The translations under genes were made by a program, and so were the position numbers. Positions 56,001 to 62,296 of a DNA stretch of 64,000 bases are shown here, one piece after another (the first letter of the stretch is position 1; every line of letters starts with the position of its first letter). Where the stretch lies: the NCBI RefSeq assembly GCF_918698085.1, contig NZ_CAKKLP010000002.1, positions 186,001 to 250,000 of the forward strand, read 5' to 3'. Source of the DNA: Chryseobacterium sp. Bi04. GTDB taxonomy: Bacteria; Bacteroidota; Bacteroidia; Flavobacteriales; Weeksellaceae. Under the pieces are notes generated by a model, which saw nothing but the letters and a program-made list of their open reading frames with translations, was not told the DNA's origin and searched no databases.

Positions 56001-57369
56001 TAAAGGAGAAAGAATAATTAAATGTAACCTGGAACAAGGAGCGCAACTCTACCAGAATGGACAGGTTATAGATCCAGGAACAATCCAGGTCAATAGTTTT
56101 AAGATATATCCTAATGCTTATCATGTGGAGAATTCAAATAAAATGCTCACAAAACACTATTTTGCAGGATCAGAAAGAGTAGCAAGCCGAATTATGGACT
56201 TTGACTTTCCAACCATGAGACAGCAGGCTAACCCCGGGATTGCTTCAAAAGATAAAAATAATGGAGCTGATCTGAAGCGGTATCTTGAAAAAGCAGGAAT
56301 AGATTTCAGTCAGGTAAAAATTGAATTAGCTAAGGGACCACAACTTCAGGCAGGTGTTTATTATCTGCATGGAGATCATTTGGGAACAGCTACTTTTGTG
56401 ACGAACCAGGATATGAAACCTACTCAGTTTTTCTTAAATTTACCTTTTGGAGAAACTATGGCAGAGCAGATGACTGGAGCTTATAATAATCCTTATAAAT
56501 TTAATGCTAAAGAACTAGATGAAGAAACTAGTCTGTATTATTATGGAGCAAGATATTATAATCCTAGGTTGAGTATTTGGTATGGAGTGGATCCTATGGC
56601 AGGAAGCTATGCTAGCTGGAATCCATATGCTTATACATTTGACAATCCAATAAATCTGATAGATCCCGATGGAAGAGAGCCTCGCCCTAGATACAGATAT
56701 GAAAATATCAGTAAAAATAAAAACTATGGTACTGTTTTAGTCCTGCCTTTAAATTATAAATCAGATGCTGCTATGCTGTCCGAATATAAAGCAGCCAAGC
56801 AACAGGGCATGCCTATGATTTTTGTATCAGGAATAAATGGCCTTGCCCAGTCAATTAAAAAATTGAAAAGTCAAAATGTGGACTTCAGTGCCTTGTCTGT
56901 CTCTCAACATGGTAATCAGGGGTTTTTCCAAATAGGAAGTGAATCTGCATATCATGCAAAAATGCCAAACGGTGGTCCAGTGGAGGTTCAAACACCAAAT
57001 GGTACAGAAACGAAAATACTGGAGAGTACAAGCTCTCAGTTTAAACATTTAGGTAACTTATTAAAAGGTAAATTGGTGTTTATTGGAGAATGTCTCGTTA
57101 CAGCCCAGAATGATGCTGATGCGAAAAAAATGATGCAGTCATTTTCAGATATTACACAATCAATGGTGTTTACCTCTGATCATAGTGTACCTTCTGGTTA
57201 TACCTATAAGGGGAATTCAAGTTATTTAAATTCTCCCGAGGCAAGTGAAGGTGGTGATGTAAATGATTATCATATTTTTTCACCCAATCAAAAATCAAAA
57301 GAAGTATATGATTTAAAAATTAGACAAAATGGATGGTTCAATTGGAATAAAAAAGATAGCACTAAGTAA
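47050..57369 (+). CDS. Single-chain SpvB/RHS toxin (TcB/TcC-like) with a putative caspase-like C-terminal domain
   Basis: 3439 residues. Residues 1-30 are a membrane/signal segment (RRKHLLILVFFASVFTFA). The SpvB-like domain spans about 460-760 (GGSNVSYPIVIPSGRKGMQPNISVSYDS). FG-GAP-type DxDxDGxxD calcium sites lie near 895, 984, 1696, 1808, 1891 and 1992. YD repeats run about 2350-2990. The RHS core, about 3104-3209, starts YYLHGDHLGTATF and ends DNPINLIDPDGRE, the self-cleavage-type end. After it the tip (3210-3439) changes style: SALSVSQHGNQGFF with H3287 and KLVFIGECLVTAQ with C3348 suggest a caspase/CHAT-like His/Cys hydrolase. Such proteins encapsulate a toxin in a beta-cocoon. It is transcribed between a T9SS protein and its likely immunity lipoprotein. 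Confidence 0.9.
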   Translation: MKTKLPIRLRRKHLLILVFFASVFTFASFTKEDRQKVRAFKLQLMKKYVYHQNDSTTASSLSDHINHSTPLLNKISAAPSPTEGLSVQNKGFHEIVSARIEKPANVFESIEKQGIIGEFSDDESDDATDNFFTINLPEVKNQNVAAYLEYDLFGLDSYQSVSRSINRNIAFGGDIIVPGNKWSTQKEEISLNSLHQGKNTILFTSSLNGIKYRVKNVKIVLEKNLNPQNNISTLLSEDHLYVKGSDSHWGSQTVNINGQMVESSRGEFETIVKLSDEDKKRGFVSVTSSVGTTQYPFSQSVASFKIVNEARFAPFIVNVSKDSEYNEKYENAMVSIDKNSVAESGQVEILKLRKKDYPSVVGEIKNLSVNAAAYRINTKSGNFTKKVKLSFPYDEKKLGVRSAKEIKAFYFDYNSRKWIEDPTSVVNTETKMVTVETDGDGDYINGIISVPESPQLSASNPTGISGLKAGDAAAARNFISPPSANQKGGSNVSYPIVIPSGRKGMQPNISVSYDSNKSNGWMGEGWDVNGILSLSIDTRWGAPSFDSQTETELYSLNGETLVYDGNYLPHRHNDISETSSIFTTRKQKRDTLLIDNKKTFFLRRNHDFSKIERYGTTPKDYRWVVTNTKGGKVYYGGNESGVIENTVIKDGNGNIVHWGVWREQDALKNYIEYEYENIKLQGLTAENENLNGGQYFHISKITYTKMDGQNLKYYTVEFEKESRITRQDISINAKRGVKEVEPYKLSKIYVKYDGELIRTYTFTYKEGQFFKTLLRSVVHKDTSNDVAYNSLLTEQFDFEYFDDIKSTPNSSPVNFGGSVDINAGGGGDAFPILPNFLKPSKISANNTFEWGVNGRVPGVGLDFLLPGPTRAYGHVMASFNLGHSEAEAKKAQELMDFDGDGIPDLIYRKPSSGLFLRSGNLSGANISFGQERPIRYLNSNFSLTKTKTQNIGYDAGVNVFGIGFNFSQMWATSKSETSSFILDANSDGVMDVAQDGRVLFGRINPTDGFVEMTQYSDNTENMVIVADTMIQHNSPLEGTWQDISKNDVVKVWVASRDGYIRFEDNVQVENVPNAKAQYSVEIKNPATPDKNGRIYLKEFTAGMPSEYISITSYNAYYSQIQALPPSSTDHLGVNDASKLYVKSGDKVFIRLHKNDNYSFKVMSNPTISYVGIPKPISIGLSQDGFRANNGAYSYNFLLNNHTKPISIDTPGNISITVPKITFPNSQDDITFKIIKTTASSTTGEVIYSKTYAKSNIPFDTVPLYPGVANVTSLSFSTNDVPATINFVVESDSHTTFRDVNWNRINVDYSPTSGNPQNYTAVAGYPSDVITEFNPVIDMQYLNIPSGVNTYKIGINKNIPSNPSLPAGSFYYIVKSNGAIATKRRIMSPMNSSGSIVELDMVNNNQIISGNSPAEFYTGDIFSAPIGGVTLNIQVYCKTKADYDFYKAYSALFQNNPFNIYYGANTFIAAVNHTSINSSALENIGQFYHNWSQFLYNEYADVVPTGNTDGFMLNPATPSDNYGRLINLASMQEVNIPVNLNFPMCNNLATQDETAQCIAQQISNTGFYQNPANFGPKPVTVLNPTVYKQVTGPRDNEVTTYTEKWIGVGPEQYAMADSFKDNETASGFFNPQTANPDLPDNLLLQGNVDTKMFSINKKYYSKSRTNTLSGSLFNFGIQNASSVLVGDGNIALQDFMDMNGDGYPDVVYKDAMQITNSTGGHGGLRNPFVNAYISNTDSYSKSLSPQYSAAKFIQTGASSRNGEVRSNTNQYSYSPNIAMNSGIETSASWSAQASVNYDSKDSGESYWMDVNGDGLADRVTGGGSSNMKYYLNLGYGLDSGYSYKNAETFASGPVGSLGFSLGFDFGGMSGLVVSASAGASAALGSSKTTFEDINADGLADILIVGSSNTYVKYNLGNRFSNAVELFRNGGGLDYNNESKTYRGGVSVGAGYYYTFPIVWWPFPPIPLIYLKIGGQVTGNMGLSIAEVDKSFKDMNGDGFPDLVVSKDNGFVVNYSTIGRTNKLKTVTNFKDKAPFSVFGLDYEFVKPTYNDSHGRLVMKEVRVMNPDIFSPTYLSPTNNKDIVKTFKYEGGKYDRREREFFGFEKVTTYDMWYSNNIYRSQIDYYENKSYFLNGKLKKVEMYTGVNDLNASTEYTYNIYKFKDNNTRLDMNSSLAETFDTGGKEGRKMAIALLVNTRKKNIENGGYTQVGEGLDYTDKGFVKQMMHFSNSATYNTVIDYHNYPSPNNIISIPRSIKVYEALSTSNPIRERSTKIDPNTGLILQVSAKLNSSEIANTDITYDSFGNIVNIMYPENENGERYILDYQYDTDTHKYVVTTKDVFGFTSSSDYDPKFDVVRQTTDASGNTTEYEYDAKGRIAKILAPKEKEAGAPYTVKYSYNTYGTPNPNLGYVSNYYWCLTQNYNPQDPSNPIETMTFSDGWGKVVQTKKDILLNGEEKMSVSGRTIYDVVGRAISQHHPIFENKYPPNDPNHTNVWLNMSAPSPFYSSIQRDTKDRVAVTVDELFHTANTMYSVENNMLKSTLVLFQNSNTQLKSETFTSSEGKTMQVKSYLNGQALTTKYNYNTIGELKSTEDPTGIKTLYTYDKGGRRTQVEHPDHGVNKYEYDPAGNMIRLFTTNMENTSSAQQYIHYVYDINRLSDVKFPDLPGANPSNVHYEYGPPGSGNNAGKVIFQSDNSGTTKFEYGNMGEVVMEHKTISGYGIPNMEFRTLFEYDSWNRIQNLTYADGELVQYEYDLGGNLKRIHNKEGYEYVKEIVYDQYEQRASIELGNGTKSEFTYTAADRKLNTHRLKDYYGTDLLRNDYKYDYVGNITELKNTAGVYNEMGGNYIFNYKYDHLNRLTSSDGSFTGDPQTHFGTTASDFEMTMAYNNAGGIEQKYQKHNQDGNVNDLNSYDNRYYYVSGTHKVEHIENASTGQYEKFEYDYNGNVTRYNKYGESDQLLWDEQDRLKAVNRESQGVFQYYVYDDKGERIIKCNLEQGAQLYQNGQVIDPGTIQVNSFKIYPNAYHVENSNKMLTKHYFAGSERVASRIMDFDFPTMRQQANPGIASKDKNNGADLKRYLEKAGIDFSQVKIELAKGPQLQAGVYYLHGDHLGTATFVTNQDMKPTQFFLNLPFGETMAEQMTGAYNNPYKFNAKELDEETSLYYYGARYYNPRLSIWYGVDPMAGSYASWNPYAYTFDNPINLIDPDGREPRPRYRYENISKNKNYGTVLVLPLNYKSDAAMLSEYKAAKQQGMPMIFVSGINGLAQSIKKLKSQNVDFSALSVSQHGNQGFFQIGSESAYHAKMPNGGPVEVQTPNGTETKILESTSSQFKHLGNLLKGKLVFIGECLVTAQNDADAKKMMQSFSDITQSMVFTSDHSVPSGYTYKGNSSYLNSPEASEGGDVNDYHIFSPNQKSKEVYDLKIRQNGWFNWNKKDSTK

Positions 57370-57895
57370 TATTCTCGCGCTCTTGGTATTATGTTCTTGC
57401 TCCCAAAAAGACAAGAACATAACTAAGGAAGTTAATTATAAGTACTTTAATGAGTTTTCTTTATCAGGTATTGAAAAAATAAATGATATTGATTCCTATA
57501 ATGGAAATTTTTATCAGATATTTAAAGAGAAAGATTCAGTAAAGACAATCTCAATCAATAAAAAGAATACTACCTTTTATAAATTTGATTCTATTTTATA
57601 TTTGAATAAAGGGAAATATTGGTATTGTGAACATCAATTACCACTAGCCAATTCTGAGAAAGCTTTTACAAGCTTCTCCAAAGTAGATGTTAAGTATATA
57701 TTCAATGATAGTATAATGGTATGGTCACGAGATTATTTTAACAGAAATTATGCAGGAAAATATGCAGGACAAAGTGTTCAACTTTTTACTAAAAATGATA
57801 CTATTAGTGAAATTTTTAAGAATGATCTTACCGGAAAACAAATAAATGGAGATCAGAGACTGGATATTCTAAAAAAAATAATCCTCAAAAAATAA
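57329..57895 (+). CDS. Probable immunity lipoprotein for the RHS toxin
   Basis: 188 residues. Its ATG lies inside the end of the RHS gene and overlaps it by 41 bp in another frame, so the two are translationally coupled. The N-terminus is a lipoprotein signal, KKIALSNILALLVLCSC with C24 as likely lipid site, so the protein should be held in a membrane facing the periplasm or outside. The mature part, rich in Asn, Lys, Ile and Phe, has no recognised domain. Position, size and unrelated sequence fit an immunity protein against the toxin tip; the lipoprotein form suggests the toxin acts outside the cytoplasm. This is inference from context. Confidence 0.65.
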   Translation: MDGSIGIKKIALSNILALLVLCSCSQKDKNITKEVNYKYFNEFSLSGIEKINDIDSYNGNFYQIFKEKDSVKTISINKKNTTFYKFDSILYLNKGKYWYCEHQLPLANSEKAFTSFSKVDVKYIFNDSIMVWSRDYFNRNYAGKYAGQSVQLFTKNDTISEIFKNDLTGKQINGDQRLDILKKIILKK

Positions 57896-57918
57896 ATTCA
57901 TACCTTCAATAGCATATC

Positions 57919-57953
57919 ATAAAACAGCCAGCTCTCTGAGTTGGCTATTTTAT
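57919..57953 (+). terminator. Terminator of the toxin-immunity operon
   Basis: 16-position stem ATAAAA-x-AGCCAGCTC / GAGTTGGCT-x-TTTTAT (one mismatch, one G-U) with a three-base loop TCT. Confidence 0.8.
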
Positions 57954-58054
57954 TGATATAGGTTTTAGAGATCATTTAATTATGAAAATCAATTGGTCAT
58001 TATAATCTGGTAGAATTGAATTGTAAAATTTTAGTCATTATTAAATACCCTCTA

Positions 58055-58071
58055 TTTAAATTTTTAATGCT
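58055..58071 (+). repeat. 17-bp direct repeat, right copy
   Basis: TTTAAATTTTTAATGCT, identical to 45585-45601. It ends 15 bp before the ATG of the amylase gene, so it may alternatively be part of that gene's promoter region. Confidence 0.45.
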
Positions 58072-58086
58072 AAATTGTCCATTACT

Positions 58087-59946
58087 ATGAAGACAATTTA
58101 TGCAGCATTAGCCCTTTCCGTAGCTTCTGCCGCTTTTTCTCAAAAAACATTGGAAAAAGTAGAGCCGGCATTTTGGTGGAAGGGAATGAAAAACCCCGAA
58201 CTACAGCTTTTAGTGTACGGGAAAGATATCGCGAATCATGAAATCACCCTTTCAGACGGTGTACAGATTAAGGGTGTTCAGAAAGTTGAAAATCCAAACT
58301 ATGTTTTTATTACCGTCAATACCGGTGAAATAAATGTTCCTAAGTTTTCTATCAATATCAAAAAAGGGAAGAAGAATCTCGCCTCTTATATGTACGAACT
58401 GAAACAGAGAGAACCTAATTCTGCAAACCGCGAATCTTTTACCTCAAAAGATGTCATGTATCTGATTATGCCGGATCGTTTTGCCAATGGTGATGAAAAA
58501 AATGATTCCAGACCTGAACTGACGGAGAAAGTAGACCGCAGCTTACCCAATGGCAGACATGGCGGAGATCTTCGGGGAATCATTAATAACCTGGACTATA
58601 TTCAGAACCTTGGTGCCACAGCAGTCTGGTTAACTCCGGTGAATGAAGACAATGAAAAAGTCTATTCCTATCATGGATACGCCCAAACTGATCTCTATAC
58701 AATAGACTCCCGATACGGAACCAACGAAGAATACAAAAGTTTATCCCACGAACTGAATAAAAGGAATATGAAGCTGGTGATGGATTATGTGACCAACCAC
58801 TGGGGAACTTCACACTGGATGATCAAAGATCTTCCAACAAAAGATTGGATCCATTGGTTTAAGGACGGAGATGAAGGCTTCAAACGTTCCAATTATAAAA
58901 CCACCACACAGTTTGATACCAATGCTTCAGATATTGATAAAAAATATGCGCTGGATGGCTGGTTTGATAAAACAATGCCTGATATCAATCAAAACAATCC
59001 TTTAGTTTTAAAATACCTGACACAAAATGCGATCTGGTGGATAGAATATGCCGGATTAGGAGGATTTCGTGTAGATACTTATCCTTATAATGATAAAGAA
59101 GCAATGGCGAAATGGGCCAAAGCGATTACCGACGAATATCCCAAATTTAATATCGTAGGCGAAACCTGGCTGTATACACCAGGGCAAATTTCAGCCTGGC
59201 AGAAAAATTCCAAAACAGGAGAAGCGGCAGGCTATAACTCCAATTTACCGTCAGTAATGGATTTTATGCTGTTTGCAGATATGCCTAAAGCTTTTAAAGA
59301 GAAAGAAAGCTGGAATACAGGAATGATAAAAATTTACGATTCCTTTACCAGTGATTTCCTGTATCCGGATATTAATAATATATTGGTTTTCTTTGAAAAT
59401 CATGATACCGAAAGATGGAACGAGATCTTCAATGCTGATCCCAAAGCCTATAAAATGGGCCTTGCCATGATTTCCACAGTTCGCGGAATCCCCCAGATTT
59501 ATTACGGATCAGAAATAGGAATGCGTGGAGATAAAAACAAAGGAGGAGATGCAGATATCCGCAGAGATTTTCCCGGCGGATGGAAATCAGATAAACAGAA
59601 TGCATTCAACCCATCTTCACAAACCGCTGAACAAAAAGAATTCTTTCAGTTCACCAGCAAATTACTGAACTGGAGAAAAGGTAAAGAGGTGATTCATAGT
59701 GGTAAAACTAAAAATTACGTTCCGCAGGATGGTATTTTTACTTATTTCAGATATAACGAAAAAGAAAGCGTAATGGTGATCGTGAATAATAATGAAAAAG
59801 ATCAGACGTTAGACCTAAAACGTTTTGAAGAATCACTCAAAGGATTTTCAAAAGGAAAAGATGTTATTTCAGGAAAAGAACTGTCAATACAGAACAGCTT
59901 AACGGTACCGGCAAAAACCCCGTTAATCATTGAACTTGAAAAATAA
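58087..59946 (+). CDS. GH13 alpha-amylase family enzyme (SusA/neopullulanase-like)
   Basis: 619 residues from the ATG at 58087, with signal peptide KTIYAALALSVASAAFSQ. An N-terminal beta-sandwich (LEKVEPAFWWKGMKNPELQLLVYG) of the cyclomaltodextrinase type precedes the catalytic barrel: DYVTNHWG, GFRVDTYPY with the nucleophile Asp, VGETW with the acid/base Glu, and FENHDTER with the third Asp. All four GH13 regions are intact. It should cut maltooligosaccharides or pullulan, probably in the periplasm. Followed by an NTF2-like protein (9 bp) and an MFS sugar symporter (12 bp); the three form the right half of the starch locus. Confidence 0.93.
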   Translation: MKTIYAALALSVASAAFSQKTLEKVEPAFWWKGMKNPELQLLVYGKDIANHEITLSDGVQIKGVQKVENPNYVFITVNTGEINVPKFSINIKKGKKNLASYMYELKQREPNSANRESFTSKDVMYLIMPDRFANGDEKNDSRPELTEKVDRSLPNGRHGGDLRGIINNLDYIQNLGATAVWLTPVNEDNEKVYSYHGYAQTDLYTIDSRYGTNEEYKSLSHELNKRNMKLVMDYVTNHWGTSHWMIKDLPTKDWIHWFKDGDEGFKRSNYKTTTQFDTNASDIDKKYALDGWFDKTMPDINQNNPLVLKYLTQNAIWWIEYAGLGGFRVDTYPYNDKEAMAKWAKAITDEYPKFNIVGETWLYTPGQISAWQKNSKTGEAAGYNSNLPSVMDFMLFADMPKAFKEKESWNTGMIKIYDSFTSDFLYPDINNILVFFENHDTERWNEIFNADPKAYKMGLAMISTVRGIPQIYYGSEIGMRGDKNKGGDADIRRDFPGGWKSDKQNAFNPSSQTAEQKEFFQFTSKLLNWRKGKEVIHSGKTKNYVPQDGIFTYFRYNEKESVMVIVNNNEKDQTLDLKRFEESLKGFSKGKDVISGKELSIQNSLTVPAKTPLIIELEK

Positions 59947-59955
59947 AATTACCAT

Positions 59956-60477
59956 ATGAAAAAATTAATAACAGTACATACACTGATCCTGTTCTTATTG
60001 GGATTCTCTGTACTTTCTGCACAATCAAAAAATGGGTTTGAAAAAGAAAAGTCGGAAATCAGTACCATGCTTGATGCCTTTAATGTAGCAGCCGCAAAAG
60101 CAGACTATAATACCTATTTCAATTATTTTGCAGACGAATCTACATTTATTGGAACAGATGCTACCGAAATCTGGGATAAAAAGGCATTCATGGTATGGGC
60201 AAAACCTTATTTCGATAAAAAGAAAACCTGGAACTTTACTGCGCTGAAAAGAAATATATATTTCAGCAAAGACGGAAAGTTAGCCTGGTTTGATGAGTTA
60301 TTGGATACTCAAATGAAAATATGCAGGGGTTCAGGAGTGGTAGAAAAAATTAATGGAAACTGGAAAGTAAAGCAATATGTTCTTTCTGTAACAGTTCCTA
60401 ATGAGGTGGTAGATAAAGTGGTTGCCGAAAAAACAACCCTTGAAGATGTGCTGATCCAACAGCTGAAAACTAAATAA
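59956..60477 (+). CDS. Secreted NTF2/SnoaL-like protein of the starch locus
   Basis: 173 residues with signal peptide KKLITVHTLILFLLGFSVLSAQ. The mature part, EISTMLDAFNVAAAKADYNTYFNYFADESTFIGTDATEIWDKKAFMVWAKPYF, is a DUF4440/SnoaL_3-type NTF2-like fold, common in such operons in flavobacteria. No catalytic residues assigned. It sits between the amylase and the MFS gene with very short gaps, so it is co-expressed with starch degradation. A similar but distant protein is at 21060-21560. Confidence 0.78.
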   Translation: MKKLITVHTLILFLLGFSVLSAQSKNGFEKEKSEISTMLDAFNVAAAKADYNTYFNYFADESTFIGTDATEIWDKKAFMVWAKPYFDKKKTWNFTALKRNIYFSKDGKLAWFDELLDTQMKICRGSGVVEKINGNWKVKQYVLSVTVPNEVVDKVVAEKTTLEDVLIQQLKTK

Positions 60478-60489
60478 TATCATCAAATA

Positions 60490-61869
60490 ATGGCTAAAAA
60501 AATAAAACCGGAGCTGTCAATTAACCGGATTATCAACATGAGTATGGGGTTCCTGGGAATCCAGATGGCTTTCGGGCTGCAAAATGGAAATGCAAGCCGT
60601 ATCCTTGCCAATTTGGGAGCCGATGTTCATGAGTTGTCATGGTTTTGGCTGGTAGCACCCATTACCGGACTGATTGTTCAACCCATTATAGGACATATGG
60701 GAGACAATACCTGGAGTCCCTTAGGAAGAAGGAAACCCTATTTCCTGATTGGAGCCGTTTTGTGTGCCATAGGATTGGTATTACTTCCTAATGCAGCTTC
60801 CGTAACTCAGATGTTTGCTGCCAATGCACTGCTGTTAGCTGTTATTTTTCTTGCCATGATGGATGCTTCTGTTAATATTGCCATGGAACCCTTCCGGGCG
60901 CTGGTGGGAGATATGCTTCCGAAACATCAGGGAACATTAGGGTTTTCCATACAGACGATTTTAATTGGTATTGGAGCGGTACTAGGCTCATACCTGCCGG
61001 ATTGGTTAACCAAACTAGGCGTTTCTAACGTTGCTCCAGAAGGCTTTGTGGCAGATAATGTGATTTATTCTTTTTATGTGGGGGCAGCATTGCTTTTGGC
61101 AGCTATCCTATATACCATTATAAGTACCCGGGAATACTCTCCTAAGGAGTTTGCCGAATTCGAAGAAGATGATAAAGAAAAAGAGCATTCCAGGTTTTCA
61201 GATATTTTTAAAGATTTCGCCACCATTCCAACCCAGATGAAAAAGCTGGGTATTGTTCAGTTTTTCTCCTGGTTTGCACTGTTTACCATGTGGGTATTTA
61301 CTACAAGTGCGCTGGCTACTCATCACTTTGGTCTCTCCCCGGAGGATACCCATTCCAAAGAATTTAATAATGCAGGAGATTTAACCGGCAAACTATTCGG
61401 AATGTATAACCTCTGGGCAGTTCCATTTGCCTTCTTATTAACTCCTATCGCCAAATGGATTGGTAAAAAACAGACTCATGCATTGGCATTACTTTGTGGG
61501 GGCCTTGGACTGATTTCTATGTATTTTATTAAAGATGTAAACAATCTCTGGATCTCAATGATCGGACTGGGATTTGCCTGGGCAAGTATCCTGGCAATGC
61601 CTTATGCAATGCTGATAGAAGTGATTCCACAAAAGAAAATGGGAGTTTATATGGGAATATTCAATTTCTTTATTGTAATCCCACAGATCATCAATGGCTT
61701 GTTTGGAGGACCTATCGTAAGCAATATCTTTGGAAATCAGGCAATGGATTATGTAGTAGTAGGGGGTGTTTGTATGCTGATTGGAGCAGTGGTTACCATG
61801 ATTTTTATTCAGTCAGACAACGAAACACCAAAAGAAATTGAAAAAGAAATTCAGCAGGTGCATTTTTAG
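60490..61869 (+). CDS. MFS sugar symporter, maltose-type (MalT/SLC45-like)
   Basis: 459 residues with 12 predicted spans. MSMGFLGIQMAFGLQNGNASRI, a GxxxD-type loop with MGDNTWSPLGRRKPYFLIGA (the G-D-N-x-W-x-x-x-G-R-R-K-P motif), MDASVNIAMEPFRALVGDMLP and a late GFAWASILAMPYAMLIEVIP are marks of the glycoside-pentoside/SLC45 sucrose-maltose symporter group. It should bring maltose or glucose from the periplasm into the cytoplasm, completing the Sus pathway. Confidence 0.9.
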   Translation: MAKKIKPELSINRIINMSMGFLGIQMAFGLQNGNASRILANLGADVHELSWFWLVAPITGLIVQPIIGHMGDNTWSPLGRRKPYFLIGAVLCAIGLVLLPNAASVTQMFAANALLLAVIFLAMMDASVNIAMEPFRALVGDMLPKHQGTLGFSIQTILIGIGAVLGSYLPDWLTKLGVSNVAPEGFVADNVIYSFYVGAALLLAAILYTIISTREYSPKEFAEFEEDDKEKEHSRFSDIFKDFATIPTQMKKLGIVQFFSWFALFTMWVFTTSALATHHFGLSPEDTHSKEFNNAGDLTGKLFGMYNLWAVPFAFLLTPIAKWIGKKQTHALALLCGGLGLISMYFIKDVNNLWISMIGLGFAWASILAMPYAMLIEVIPQKKMGVYMGIFNFFIVIPQIINGLFGGPIVSNIFGNQAMDYVVVGGVCMLIGAVVTMIFIQSDNETPKEIEKEIQQVHF

Positions 61870-62296
61870 TTAGGAGTTAGGAGTTAGGAGTTAGGTGGGG
61901 TGTTGTAGGAAGAACTGAAAGTACAAACAATAGAATTAATATCAATAGGAGTGGGCTTTAGCCCACTTTCTCTTTAAGGATTCATCATTTGGCTTTAGCC
62001 AAAACTTACTATTCAGAATCTATTAATCTCCCACAGATAGCACAGATGTTTGCACTTATTCATATAATCTGCTTAATCTTGGAAAAAAAGCATATTCGGG
62101 CTTGAAATTTTATCGCAGATAAAACCCTTGCGTCTTAAAAAATATCGAATGTAGAAAAATAGCGTCTTTGCGTAATCCAACCTATCCTATATTTTCACTT
62201 CCTCAGCATTTTTACGCCATAAACTTCCTTTCTTAACCTACATCAACTTTTAAAATACCCGTATCCCGTACATTTGTACCATAAATAATCACAGAA
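61870..62296. other. Repeat-rich intergenic region
   Basis: About 430 bp without a gene. Starts with a short tandem array of GTTAGGA (about 61867-61894), followed by a dispersed repeat (61945-62020), and a TACATTTG -7 box at 62269-62276 before the pirin gene. The stretch 62030-62220 is AT-rich with no clear signal. Confidence 0.55.
61945..62020. repeat. Dispersed intergenic repeat, copy 2
   Basis: GTGGGCTTTAGCCCAC palindrome followed by TTTGGCTTTAGCCAAAAC, in the same order and about the same spacing as copy 1 at 33010-33092 (AAGCGGACTTTAGTCCGCTT ... GGCTTTAGCCAAAAC). The arms keep pairing although bases differ between copies. Confidence 0.65.

Noticed and set aside
52572..56124. Several minus-strand frames of 60-115 codons inside the RHS gene
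   Set aside because: Shadow frames of the strongly supported 3439-codon gene; no signals or motifs.
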